Shown: positions 1-11,350 of the stretch, piece after piece | Layout of the letters: each line of letters opens with the position of its first letter | How positions within the stretch are numbered: position 1 is the first letter of the stretch | Origin: Glandiceps talaboti | Lineage: Eukaryota > Hemichordata > Enteropneusta > Spengelidae | Direction of reading: 5' to 3' | DNA length: 60,000 nucleotides | Assembly: GCF_964340395.1 (NCBI RefSeq) | Contig: NC_135560.1 | Coordinates: 16,662,598 to 16,722,597, forward strand | The notes under the pieces: generated by a model | Database searches by the model: none | Seen by the model: the letters and a program-made list of their open reading frames with translations, nothing else | What the model was told of the DNA's origin: nothing | Made by a program: the position numbers and the translations under genes

Positions 1-875
1 CAATCGCTTGCCCGATGGTTCGACCATTGTGAAAAGGGATAGAGCACAAATAACTTACACGATAAATTGCATCACAATCTATTTCCTTTTTTAAAATATC
101 AGATTAGATAAATGAAATGTAATCTTTACAAAAGGTATAATTCACGATATTTTTATGGAGCACCTGTATAATTTTCTCTTTATGGACACAGTCCATCACC
201 CCTATTTTAGAATCACCCCTTCTAAAGTAGCCATGTTGAAACCACGAAAAAGTGTAAACGGAACAAGACATCTTACTACAACCGAAGACCGATAGCGGCA
301 AGCTAGGCACACTGTTTGTTTTCCCGGTCTGACGTGCTTGATTATACTTGATGCCAAGAGAGAGGCGTCTCCCCAAGAGATTTAGATGTAAGTCAGGTTA
401 TTTTTGTGAGGAAAGAACTTCTTCTGTGACCCCATTCTTCATATTAAAGTTTAGTTGACAGTGATATCTGAGGACAAGATACAGACATGACAGCAACAAA
501 GATGAGCATGTTCTTTTTATTTTTGTCGCCCTCAGACAAACTCGGTGAAATACAGGTATTGCCCTTACATCTGTAATTCACCCACATGCTAAGAGTGTGG
601 AACTCGAGTGGACGAGGAATGAGGAACATTTTGTTAATAGTACTTACAAACTCAAAACAAATTGGTATTATTTTCCAACTACAAAACCAAACGCTCCAAT
701 TTAACGTTTCGTAATTAAATTGTGAAAGATGTTAGCAAAAAGTAGTACTGCTAATGTGACTGTTTTGATCTTTGTCATTAAAATGTCGTTTCAAAATTCT
801 CATCTATAAAACACAATATGTTGTAGCATTATTTTGCATGTAACATGTAATTGTGCATATCCCCATAGCAAGTAG
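1..875. other. non-coding, nothing recognised
   Basis: AT-rich sequence without a convincing exon, RNA gene or repeat. Short open frames on the minus strand (104-376, 444-629) show no recognisable motif or low-complexity signature. It may be intron or upstream sequence of the pygopus-like gene, whose 5' exons I cannot find. Confidence 0.4.
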
Positions 876-1692
876 AATTCATCACATCACCTATCAATTC
901 ACATCACGTCAGTGACACATCACATCACATTACATTACTATCAGTTCACATCACATCAGTGACACATCGCATTACAATGCTAACAGTTCACATCACATCA
1001 GTGACACATCACATTACATGTACATTGCACCAAATCACATCATCCCACACCCCATCACATCACCTCTCAACACATTACATCACTTCTCGGCACCTCTCAT
1101 CACCTCACATCATCTCTCATCATATCACCTCTCATCATATCACATCACATCATATCACATCACCTCTCATATCACATCACATCTCATCACATCACCTCTC
1201 ATCATATCACATCGCATCACATCACTTCTCATAACATCACATTACTTCTCATCACCTCTCAATGTCTCATCACTTCTCATCACATCACATCACATCTCAT
1301 CACATCACATCACATCACATCACAGCACATCACATCACCTCTCATATCACATCACATCTCATCACATCACTTCTCATAACATCACATTACTTCTCATCAC
1401 CTCAATGTCTCATCACTTCTCATCACTTCTCATCACATCACATTTCAACACAACACATCACATCACTTCTCATCACATTGCATCACATCACATCACTTCT
1501 CATCACATCACATCACATCACATCACATCACTTCACATCACATCACATCACATCACATCACATCACATCACATGTCATCTCATCAAATCACATCACCTCT
1601 CATCACCTCTCACCACTTCTTATCCCATCACCTCTCATCACACCACATCACATCACCTCTCATCTCATCACTTCTCATCATATAACATCATG
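876..1692. repeat. CATCA/CACAT pentanucleotide satellite
   Basis: About 0.8 kb of degenerate 5-bp repeats (ATCAC, with ATCTC and CTTCTC variants), denser and more regular toward 1500-1570. Because five is not a multiple of three and the unit lacks stops, several frames stay open and produce Ser/His/Ile/Thr-rich pseudo-proteins. It lies in the presumed intron upstream of the first recognised pygopus exon. Confidence 0.9.
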
Positions 1693-2057
1693 ATCAAAGT
1701 TTTTCAAAATTATCTCGAAAAGAATATTTCAGAAGAATAATAATGAGTTCAAATGATGATTTCATTACTTGTAAAGTTGTAACATCACTTAACTCTAGTA
1801 ACAGAAAGGAGAAAATCAGTTAAAAGTGGCATACATGTAGATATAAAACATTATACCATGACTAAATTGTTAGCAGAACCCTGTTAAAGTGTCTTGTAAA
1901 GCATTTAAGATGTACACTTACTTTGGTGTTATAAGGAGAAACATAAAAGACCACCACCTAGATAGGGATAGGTTGTGCTGATGCACTGAAATTAGTCCAT
2001 TGATAAAGTATTCATGAATCATCCTGATGAGTCATAATATGCTAATTATCTCCACAG

Positions 2058-2172
2058 CATCAGATGATAGTGATCAAGAAGGTAGCAGTAGTGTAGAGAA
2101 GAAAAACACTTCTGGCAACCAACCATCAAGTCCATCAAAGAAGAAGAAGAAAGGGCACACAAAACAGATAAA
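2058..2172 (+). CDS. pygopus-like gene, internal exon
   Basis: Open exon between a 3' splice site (ATCTCCACAG, ending 2057) and a 5' splice site (AAG^GTAAAC at 2173). It enters in phase 2 and leaves in phase 0, matching the next exon. It encodes a Ser/Asp-rich segment followed by a basic run (SPSKKKKKGHTKQIK), which resembles the nuclear-localisation stretch of the Pygopus N-terminal homology region. No start codon lies in it, so at least one upstream exon is missing; that exon could lie before 876 or outside the window. The NPF motif of the family is not visible here. Linkage to the PHD exon rests on phase and strand only. Confidence 0.55.
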
Positions 2173-2359
2173 GGTAAACATGTCATGTTAGAACATATTT
2201 TGTTAATGTGAAATACACCTTGAATATTACTCTCTAAATTGTTATTGTTACTTAGTTCCAGAAAACTCCAACTCATTTTCACTTACAATCTAGAAAAAAA
2301 AACAGGAGTCACCGAACAAATTTTTTAAATAGAGGCCAAACTGTTATCAAAATGAAACC

Positions 2360-2480
2360 ATTTTAGAATCCCATATGGTCACCAAATACTGTGTTAACTC
2401 TATGGGAAAGCAAAATCCAATATGGCCACCAAATACATGTACTGTCTTAACTCTATGGGAAACTAAAAGATTGTTTATTT
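2360..2480. repeat. two-copy tandem duplication, about 58 bp
   Basis: The phrase ATATGG-C-ACCAAATAC followed by TTAACTCTATGGGAAA occurs twice in a row with a few substitutions and a small insertion. Both strands stay open through it, which explains overlapping short frames on + and -. Confidence 0.7.
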
Positions 2481-2586
2481 CCTTGAAAACAAGATGGTGT
2501 ACCAACATTTCTTTTATTGTTTCAAAAGGACCAGAAGCAATCCCATATGGCAAAGTTTAGAAAGATTATTAGAACTTTGATCATCA

Positions 2587-2739
2587 GTGAAATTTGTCTC
2601 CGAGGTGTACTCTACCGTACAGTGGTAATATGAATCGGTGAAATTTGTCTCCGAGGTGTACTCTACCGTACAGTGGTAATATGAATGAGTGAAATTTGTC
2701 TCTGAGGTGTACTCTACCGTACAGTGGTAATATGAATCA
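2587..2739. repeat. 51-bp minisatellite, three copies
   Basis: Three adjacent copies of a 51-bp unit beginning GTGAAATTTGTCTC (starts 2587, 2638, 2689). The copies differ at only a few bases. Since 51 is 17 codons, the minus strand reads as three repeats of a 17-residue peptide (DSYYHCTVEYTSETNFT). I treat that frame as an accident of the period, not as a gene. Confidence 0.9.
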
Positions 2740-3366
2740 GGAATGGGTATTTTGGATTGTTTGGTATTTAATGAACTTGAAAAAAATACAATGAGGAGCA
2801 GCATAGACCATGTCTGTGGTTATGATTTAATAAATGAAATGTTAAAGCTGCACTAGTTGTAACTGAAGTGTTATCCTTTCGATCAGACAACCAACAATTA
2901 ATTCACTGAAAATTGTTACAATACCAATAATTAGACATTGTACATGCTAATTTGTCAATTGTATCCATAAGTATACTATTATGGTATGAGGTGATGAAAT
3001 CATCGTCGCATTGGGGGCACTACGGTGTATACCCAAAAATCAATTTTATTAGATATCATACTACATGTATGTGTACAGCTGCACAAATACATTTACCCAC
3101 CTTTGATACAATATTGTTTAGGGTGTACAGTATTATATCATTATATCTGAGAAAATGGTTTCTGAAAATATTCCAGTTGCAGCCAGTGCAGCTTGTAAAC
3201 CTAATGTTTAGTCACATTGATATGAAATCAATGGAAAACTCTGGGTCATTCTCATAGACATTTCAAAAAGATAAATAAGACAGTGTGTACCAAATACAAG
3301 TGGTTATTTCTATAATTATGCTTTTACTTATAGCTTCACATCCTATCGATGTCATTTTTGTAATAG

Positions 3367-3906
3367 GTTCACGGAGCAAACGCTGCACCAGAACGCATCC
3401 GATCTTCTTCAGTCAAGTCTGAGAAACAAATAACCAAGAAGAAAGTTTTGCGTGAGAATCCAGCGGATTCCAACACTGCCTTGAACGCCACCATCATGAT
3501 GAATCCAACCACTACAGTCAACAACTACCCACCCAATAACTACGGAAACCTGAACTCCTACAACCAGCAACAAACACAGCCTCCAATGACAATGGTCAAT
3601 CATTCAGGTTACCATGGTAACATGCCATTGCAACCTGTCATTCTTAATCCCAATGATCCATCAGCACCAGCAATTTATCCCTGTGGGATATGCCATAGGG
3701 AAGTTCATGACAATGACGATGCCATATTGTGTGAAAGCAGTTGTAATTTTTGGTTCCACAGAATCTGTACAGGAATGACAGAAGCCGCATATACGTTACT
3801 GACAGCTGAACAGTCAGCTGAGTGGGTTTGTGACAAGTGCATTGCAAAGAAGAAAACCCCTATGGTTAGGATTAAAAAGCTGCAAATACCAGAGATTATG
3901 ACATAG
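3367..3906 (+). CDS. Pygopus-like PHD finger protein, last exon
   Basis: Pygopus proteins are nuclear co-activators of Wnt/beta-catenin signalling. Their C-terminal PHD finger binds methylated histone H3K4 and, through the opposite face, the BCL9/Legless HD1 helix. This terminal exon (phase 0, stop TAG 3904-3906) encodes a basic start, an Asn/Gln/Pro-rich low-complexity middle (NNYPPNNYGN, QQQTQPP) typical of the family, then a complete PHD finger at 3676-3840. The zinc ligands CGIC, CESSC, H in FWFHRIC and CDKC are all present in the order C4-H-C3, and the Pygopus-type phrases YPCGICHREV, FHRICTGMTEAAY and AEWVCDKC are clear. About 22 residues follow. Loose points: the N-terminal NHD/NPF is not seen, and the 5' end of the gene is incomplete. 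Confidence 0.88.
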   Translation, partial: VHGANAAPERIRSSSVKSEKQITKKKVLRENPADSNTALNATIMMNPTTTVNNYPPNNYGNLNSYNQQQTQPPMTMVNHSGYHGNMPLQPVILNPNDPSAPAIYPCGICHREVHDNDDAILCESSCNFWFHRICTGMTEAAYTLLTAEQSAEWVCDKCIAKKKTPMVRIKKLQIPEIMT

Positions 3907-4550
3907 CTGTGACCGCTCATATCTGCCCTCTTGCTGATTTCTTATAATTGCCTTTGGTGTACAGTACACTAGGTCTGTATTATTTTTAGCAGTATGGCTG
4001 TAAATATTAGTTTGAGATATCTTGCTGAAGATTATGTATCAAAATTCAAGGGACTGCATTAATGGGATGTTATTTGCTGGTCAATACTCAGGAAATATAA
4101 ATATTTCTGCTCACTGGTTCTTTCAGGTTTGCTAGACTCGATAATAAGGATTATTGCTTAGTAGCATTTAGTGAAATTTCATCATGTATACACAATATGC
4201 CAAATTTGGAAATAGGAAGCCTAGTTTTTTTGTCATTTATGAGATTTCAGAACTACTTAGTGCTGAATGTGAATATAAGGTACTATCCATAACGCCATGC
4301 CAAACAGTGAATTCTCATGATTTTTTAAAAAGAGCAGTGGATATCCCCCTTCATGTTTTGAAAGCAATGAAGGACACCATGTGTATTGCAAACACTGAAA
4401 TAGCTCTTTTTATAATACTAATAATCAAATATAAAATACTGTGAATAGAATACAATTGGTAATACCACATAGGGATATATTTCAAAATCTATAGTGCAGG
4501 GAAAATATTATGGCAAATATCCACCATAAATTGCACATTTTTACTCAATC
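3907..4550 (+). other. likely pygopus 3' UTR, no other feature
   Basis: AT-rich sequence directly after the pygopus stop. I see no clear AATAAA close to the stop and no further conserved coding sequence. A short open frame at 4184-4444 looks like chance. Confidence 0.4.
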
Positions 4551-5025
4551 TGATTAAAATCTGATGTGGTGAAAGCAGCTAGATGTCTTTATTTACCTCT
4601 GTTTCCATCGTTATGTCTCATTTGTTTGTTTTGGCTGATTGCCTTCTTCCTACATCTGACCCTGTGTAATAGAAAATCTCATTTGAATCTCGCGCTTTTG
4701 AGTAGCCAATTAGGATGAGTGTTTCATTGGCAGCTGCGCACACTGGAGAAATTGAAAAAAAAACACAAAAAAACTACACATGGAGGATTGTGTTGACAAT
4801 ATGACCCATCAGTGGCAGTGCCGTCTCTCCAAATGATTTTGAAAGAAGTGTGGTGATTGGTTAAAGAAATCTTTCAAGATCCTTGAGATTCAAACAAGAT
4901 TTTCTATTACACAGGGTCAGATAGGGAAGGCAGCGATCACCCAGAACAAAACAAATGTCACAAAACAATGGAAGTAGAGGTAAATAAAGACACCTAGCCA
5001 CTTTCACCACATCAGATTTTAATCA
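4551..5025. mobile_element. foldback/MITE-like element with about 150-bp inverted ends
   Basis: The first roughly 150 bases (TGATTAAAATCTGATGTGG...) and the last roughly 150 bases are imperfect reverse complements, including the landmarks GGTAAATAAAGACA and CCCTGTGTAATAGAAAATC. The roughly 170-bp centre is unique. No transposase frame is present, so it is non-autonomous. I could not identify a target-site duplication, so the superfamily is open. Confidence 0.8.
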
Positions 5026-8000
5026 CTGTACTTACATAACATGTTGCATGGGAAAGAGACAGGGATAATGATATTATTCAGTGTAGTAGTTTGGTATGCA
5101 AGAAGTTTAACTCATGCCCAAAAATATTGCATTGAATTGAAAGATTGGATCAAATCAAATCAGATCAAATCTAATCTAATCATTTTTGTATTTCAATCAA
5201 ATGGTACTCAATCTTGCCATGTTTTCAATACAGGGATAGAGTAAAATAAACAGATACTAATATTTTAACTATGCACATTTTTTGACACAAGTAAGTTTTG
5301 TACTTATATGACCCTCCTACCTATCGTTACCATGTCAACAGAATACAAGGATATGTAGGGATTTCTTTTTAATATAAACTTTTTTTAAAAAAGTAATGTC
5401 CTTTTATATGTAAACTTTTTCGTACCACAGTTAGTTTTATAATCCTAGTCTAGAATAATAGTGAGATGTGCTAAAAAAAGTTACAGAGCACATTTTGGCA
5501 GGAAAGTGGTAGGGATACGACACATAGAACCAGAGATTGCAGAAAATATTCACTCAGAGTAGCAAGTTTCCAATCATAGTGTGACCATACAAACTAGTAA
5601 TAGTTTATTCCATAAATTATTTTTGACATTTTTGTTTGTCAGTGTTGACATCTAACTTTTGAAAACCCAGGAGTGCCTCAATTTTAATTTTAATTTTAAA
5701 GAGATTTGGTGTATATTCAAGAGCAGTGGGTATTTTTCTCAGTGGTGTTTTGATAGTTTTGCCAATGAAATCTTTCTCTATTTTCTATGTAGTTCACTTA
5801 ACCATGTTATAATATTCTTTGTTATCGATAATTTCCTAAAATGTCCAATATTTGGATCTGAGTACATGCACCACACACTATATATTGAACGGTTTATAAA
5901 GGCTACTTTATTGATTTCATCTGGAGAGGATGCGCTGATGACAGATGATATTTTAACAAGACTAACATTTTGTTCATATTTTGTTTCAAATACTACGTTG
6001 TTCTATATTTACTTGAGGACATTAATTTCATATTTTGGTATAACTATAAGCTGTGAAAGTGAAATCCAAGTTTTGGTAGTCTCGCCAGAATTTAATCCCT
6101 ACAGGGTTGGCCAGGATAGTGTGGCATTTCCTCTGTAGATTTAGACAAATTTAATGTCAAATTTTATTTCTGATTTAATGCTCTAGGGTTAACACCAGAG
6201 ACATAATGGGTTGCATGTTTTCTATAATTAGCAATAATCACTTGGGCAAGTGTGGTTTCTTGGTTCATGTGGACCTAACATTTATCAACTTAGACACAAA
6301 ATGCCACACTTTTCTTGTCAACACTGTACTATTCATAGTGTAGAAGCTATCCAATGGATTTTTAATCTGAATATCCCTTACCACATCTAGTCAAATGAAC
6401 ATCATCAGCTTAAAATCTGGCTAAATCTTCTACTGGGAAAATGTGAACAGTACATGTCAGTAGTAATCTATCACACACTGACAGGCAGCTGTGATTGGTT
6501 ACTTGTTGCTCATTAATATTTGATAAGTATGACTGTGTTTGAGAAAAAATGTTCTATGTCATGCAAACAATGTTTACTCCAAACATATTCCAGTAGTATT
6601 TAAATACTGCTGTAAAAAATGGAATCTTGCTCTGATTATGCCCATTTCAGTATACATGGGAAGGAATCTTCAGATTCTAAAACCAACAGATAGCTTGTTG
6701 ACTATGCTATTCATGCCAACTAGTATATCAGCTTATCTTTTACTAACAAATTATTGCATTGTAACTGTGGGATTGTTATTTATTTTATTATTTTTCTAAA
6801 TACATTTTTGGTGTTATTTGTAGTATAGATTATGGGTAATGCAATTACAGGTATTGGTAAGTTCTATTAACATTTTCAACAGCAGCATATTTCATTATGT
6901 GTTTGCTGCTGTAGTTTTATTTCCAAACTGTTCAGAACAGTAGTTGAAATTGAAGGAAAATTCATTTTATCTTAAGCAGAAGGTTTGTTATTTTTGTAAA
7001 TATTTGCTATGTTGAAAAAGTGTTTGGATTGTAAGTACTGTTTAATGATACTTATTGTAAAAATACTGATAGATAGATAGTTTGATAGATGGAAATGTAG
7101 TGTAAGAGCGCCCCCAAGGAATCGGGACAGATTTCGTAATAATGTATTAACCAAATTGCGGCCATTAACAGCCATTTTATCTTTCACTTTTTAACAATAT
7201 TAAAGGGGAATGAAAGTGTACATTACACAGTCATATTAGCCTAGATTTCGACTAACATCCCTTCAACAGACACTTGTGCTTATGCTTTCAATATTAGCAT
7301 CAGCCAGAAAACATTTGCAACTTCTAACTTGGTTTTAAATCTACTGTGATCACATGATCTGGATATTAATGAATCTGTATAAGTAGACAGGGCAGGGTCA
7401 GCCAATCACAGAAGGATAGTTTTTATGATGGATTTGACATATCTAGTAAGATAAGTTGAACCGTCGCTGTATGAAATCGTACGGTAAGTTTGAATACAAG
7501 AGTTAGCCGTAGTAATTGTCTGTAGAGGGGATATTCATCAAAATTGCTAGCATAAAGCCGAAAGATCAAGGCTACAGTCATACATATATTGAGGATGTCT
7601 TAAAACCCAGAAAAAATGTTGTGCATGTAGAAGTCATTGATCAAACATCAGAATTTCTCAGAAGAGCTGGACATTTTCCAACATGAATATTGAAAATAGG
7701 TACCATAGTATTAATAAACCGCATGTCTTGTACCAGATTTAAACACCAAATTTTACAATTCACTGGTAGTAAAATAGTATGGCTGTGTGTCAGTTTAATG
7801 AATTTTATAACAAGTCAAGGTAATTTTGTCCAAGGTGAAGCTGAATTAGGAATTCAGAACAAAGTATTGAAAATAAGAGACATAGTTTGGATCATAGAAC
7901 AAAATGAACATGTACACAAACATTGTTAACTGAATAATAACAGTGAGAAAGTGTTGACTTTGAACAGGGTTATTCAAACATACAGTCGAGTGATAAAGTA

Positions 8001-8034
8001 TGATAAATCATTTCCTGAGAAATTCTGATGTAAC
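5026..8034. other. non-coding stretch downstream of pygopus
   Basis: About 3 kb of AT-rich sequence with no recognisable gene. The longest frame (5659-6138) is Phe/Ile/Leu-rich, lacks a good start and matches no domain I know. There is a small GATA-type repeat near 7068-7092. Confidence 0.5.
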
Positions 8035-8155
8035 AGTTGTGTGGGAATATGGAACTTGCAATCCAAAGTGAGCATGCTCAGATGGTAAGGATCATGGGAT
8101 TATTTGTTATCACAACCCCTAGTCTGGAACAATGATAAAATACCCTTCCTGCAAG
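8035..8155 (+). repeat. interspersed repeat family B, copy 1
   Basis: Shares the phrases ACTTGCAATCCAAA, GAGCATGCTCAGATG and ATGGGATTAT with 50098-50215, where the sequence lies in reverse complement. Two copies in one window mark it as a dispersed repeat. No coding capacity. Confidence 0.7.
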
Positions 8156-8525
8156 GATGGGAGTAACCATAGACCATGTAGGGTCTATGGAGTAACCAAG
8201 TCTAGATTATATGTAGTTATACTGTACAAAGAGTCTGAGAAGATTATTATTTATTCAGATGCACCATCACATTTCCCATAACACATCATTCAAGATGGCG
8301 GATTTGCATGTTCCCTATTGCTTGGGGTTTCAAGATTAGAGGAATGTAATGTTTAGGAGGTTAGATTTTACCTGTTTCTATAAAAAGTAATAGTTTGGAG
8401 TTAGGTTTGAAGTGCTGTGACAATGCAAACACAAACCATATCATAGTGTTACTGTCTACCCTTATGTTAAAATATTTTAGCCTACAGCATAATTATCCCC
8501 AATTTGAATTTAAAAAGGGAAACAT

Positions 8526-8594
8526 AGTACATGTTTACATTTTTTAGCCTGATCGCCTCCTCTACGATCAGGCTAAAAAATGTAAACATGTACT
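8526..8594. repeat. perfect inverted repeat, 30-bp arms, 9-nt loop
   Basis: The arm at 8526-8555 (AGTACATGTTTACATTTTTT then AGCCTGATCG) is an exact reverse complement of 8565-8594, with loop CCTCCTCTA. It sits in unremarkable AT-rich DNA. Confidence 0.95.
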
Positions 8595-9439
8595 ACGAAG
8601 GTCAATTCAAGCTAAATAACGATGGTAAGATAGCAATGCACGATTAGCCGACATCTACATCGGATTTTAATCAGATTGCCCTTACAGGTACTTGGGCTTT
8701 CCTGAAGTTAAATTGTGTTAATTTCAGATGCTGATGATTTGGATACTTCTAATATCTAAATAGCACATATCAAAACTGATGTAATTAGTAAGAAAGATTC
8801 AGCAATTTGAAGTTTATAAACAAAACTAAAATGACCATGAAATTCTCTGTTTACTTTTAATACAGCTGGTTCAGACAAGATATATATTATTTGTGCCTTG
8901 CTTTTATAACTGCCAATGTTATCACCCATTCACAATTCAAACCAGTAGGTGGGCAATGTCTTCTAGAAAGACTTTTTTTTTTTTCATTTTTACAAATGTG
9001 AAGTTTTGAGGGCTGGACTCTTGACTCATGGTTTGTGATGTTACATACCTGTTCTACCAATAGTTATGTTTTATTTCACTTGAAATAATGTTTTCAACAA
9101 ATGATCTTTTTTTGTAAAATTCAATGCTTGTGCAGAAAAATAAAGTCATTTTCGTAATCAGTGAGTCTTGTAGAGTTGTAACTATTTTGTGTTCATCATG
9201 GTTCTATGGAACGGTCCGTAGTTTTGAACTGTTTCTGTTGTATACACAACATTGACAGTGTTGATGTACTGTTATTCAGTGTGATCATAGTACCACATGA
9301 TTACATATGTACCAGAGATTACTTGCATTGGTGTGTGCACATACTGGTATTTGCACCGCACTGATGACATGCTTGCTGTCCCCTGTGATCAGACTAGGTG
9401 TCTGGGTTGTTGGAATCAGGTCACAGGTGACAGTGAGCA

Positions 9440-9865
9440 TGTAATTAGTCCCCGCCGGATGAAGTCCGGGACGGGGACTTATGGATTGGGTTCCGTCTGT
9501 CCGTGTGTCCGTCCGTCCGTCCATCCGCAGCCGTTTCTTGGAGATGCCTGGACCAATTTTTTTCAAACTTGGTACAGGGGCAACATACAATGGCATACAT
9601 ATGCACGTGAATTTGTTTCATGATACAATCCAATATGGCCGCCTAGCAGCCATTTTGTTTGCAAATTTTCCCTGTCTAAAGCCATAACTCAGACATGCTT
9701 GAACAGATCTCATTCAAAGTTGGTATTAGGACAGTGTTCTATGGCATACATGTGCATATCCATTTCCATTGTGATACGATCCAATATGGCTGCCTGGCAG
9801 CCATTTTGTTTGTGATTTATACATGTGCATATCCATTTTCATCGTGATATGATCCCCCATACCCG
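9440..9865 (+). repeat. interspersed repeat with (CCGT)n head, copy 1
   Basis: Begins near a GC-rich small hairpin (CCCCGCCGG...CCGGGACGGGG), then (CCGT)n, then CCGTTTCTTGGAGATG...CAAACTTGG, followed by two tandem copies of a roughly 180-bp unit with ATACGATCCAATATGGC-GCC. The same family recurs at 31085-31620. It is repeat DNA; frames on both strands here are not genes. Confidence 0.8.
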
Positions 9866-10036
9866 ACCAATCCTTTATTGTTGTAGGCATGTTCCATGTC
9901 CAACAAGCAGACACAACATATCTAAGTCTGTTTGATTTATGTTCACAAGTGTTGTTGCTTGATCAGAGTAGTGATAATTCCTTAAAACCCAATCATAGCG
10001 GGGAGTATGTCATTCTCAAAGACTTGTTGATTCATG
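9866..10036. other. short spacer, nothing recognised
   Basis: Ordinary sequence between two repeats; open frames are short and without motifs. Confidence 0.4.
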
Positions 10037-10262
10037 GATTAATTTTTGTGGTGAAACAAAACTTACTTTTTGTGTGATATTGACTGTGGTGATATAAAAC
10101 TTTTTTGTTTTCTGTGGCTAGTTTTCTCTCTTTAGTGATTGTGGGGGGGGGGGGATTAATTTTTGTGGTGAAACAAAACTTACTTTTTGTGTGATAATGA
10201 CTGGTGATATAAAACCTTTTTGTTTTCTGTGGCTTGTTTTCTCTCTTTAGTGATGGGGGGGG
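10037..10262. repeat. two-copy tandem duplication, about 115 bp, each ending in poly-G
   Basis: GGATTAATTTTTGTGGTGAA...CTCTCTTTAGTGAT is repeated with about 95 percent identity by eye. Each copy is terminated by a run of ten or more G, which is a plausible slippage or G-quadruplex site. Confidence 0.9.
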
Positions 10263-11283
10263 GGGGTAGACTGGGATATGTCCACCTCTTGTGGGGGTCC
10301 TAGGGGTCTCCACTTAGAAGCTCTGGAGGTGTTTACTCTTTAAGCCAACTTTTTAGGCTATTCAGAGCCTTTTAGGCAATAACTTCCAAGCTTTAAAAGA
10401 CAGCACCATCATGTATCTTTTCTTTTCTGGGTGTTACCATCTATCTATGAGATAGGCGGTAACAATAGATAGGCAGTAACACCCATGGACAAAAGACACA
10501 TGTAAAAGACACAATTACGATGACGTAAAGGTAAATAAAAGAGCCGTAGCCTATCTCGTCTACACATCAGATTGAGACAAGGTCATGCCACTGTAAATTC
10601 AAGGATTTTTTCTTCCATCAAAATCAAAAATACAATGACCCCCCCCCCCCCTATCCAAATCTTTCGAAACAGGATGACCCCCCATCTGCCAATTTCAAAA
10701 ACTGAGTGACGCCATTACCAATCCCTCCCCCCCCTCCCAGCCGGCCAAAGAAACTGACTCTATCGCTTACTACAGACAATCATTCATTTTCCCATTTTGT
10801 TTCGATGGAGACAGTTTGGAAAGGTCTGAAAGCTTCAGCCAATTTCACATGTAAAGAAAAGCATGAACGGGTCCCGGGGTACCTCCACATGTGACTATGA
10901 GCATGAGTACACTAGTAATACATGTAATTTGGCCGCAACATGTAGATATGGCCACTGGCTGTTGTGTACGTTGGCACTGAGTGTCAACAGTCAGAATTTC
11001 AATTCCCTGCACAAGGTGTTAATTGGGCAAATAGCCTGTGAGTTTGTTCTAGGATTAGCAATATACTAATTAATGCAAAGTTGGTAAACTCTGATAACTA
11101 AGTCATAACTGTAGGAAACATGCAAAAACAGTGAGAGGAAACAATAGTTATGGTGGCAATATTTAAAACTTTATTTGAAATATAAATAAAATAATATTCA
11201 TAGAAATCTGGAAAATCGCGAGATCAAAATTGATTATTTGTCCTTTACCCTGTGATTGGAGCACATATTCCAAGAGCTTAAAA
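10263..11283. other. non-coding stretch with C-runs
   Basis: Contains CCCCCCCCCC tracts near 10638 and 10727 and a duplicated GATAGGC-GTAACA motif near 10450. No exon is convincing. Small frames at 10706-11069 are proline-rich because of the C-runs. Confidence 0.4.
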
Positions 11284-11350
11284 CAAGTGTGGCAGTTGCT
11301 GGTGTGGGGGACACTATAAGTGTCCCCCACACCAGCAACTGCCACACTTG
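11284..11350. repeat. perfect inverted repeat, 32-bp arms, 3-nt loop
   Basis: 11284-11315 and 11319-11350 are exact reverse complements around ATA. The arm (CAAGTGTGGCAGTTGCTGGT then GTGGGGGACACT) is GC-rich relative to its surroundings. Confidence 0.95.

Larger units (their letters stand above)
2173..3366 (+). other. pygopus-like intron with tandem repeats
   Basis: Intron between the two recognised pygopus exons. It carries two short tandem-repeat blocks (2360-2480 and 2587-2739, listed separately). The rest is AT-rich with no further exon or RNA gene that I can see. The 3' splice site is TTTTTGTAATAG^GTT. Confidence 0.6.

Noticed and set aside
959-1740. Overlapping His/Ser/Thr/Ile-rich frames of up to 240 codons
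   Set aside because: They are translations of the CATCA satellite; several frames are open at once and composition is dictated by the repeat.
2514-2804. Minus-strand gene with 17-residue repeats
   Set aside because: The 51-bp tandem unit explains the repeat; it lies within the pygopus intron and has no other coding features.
5659-6138. 159-codon + frame downstream of pygopus
   Set aside because: Begins without a good ATG context, composition is that of AT-rich random sequence, and no domain or splice logic supports it.
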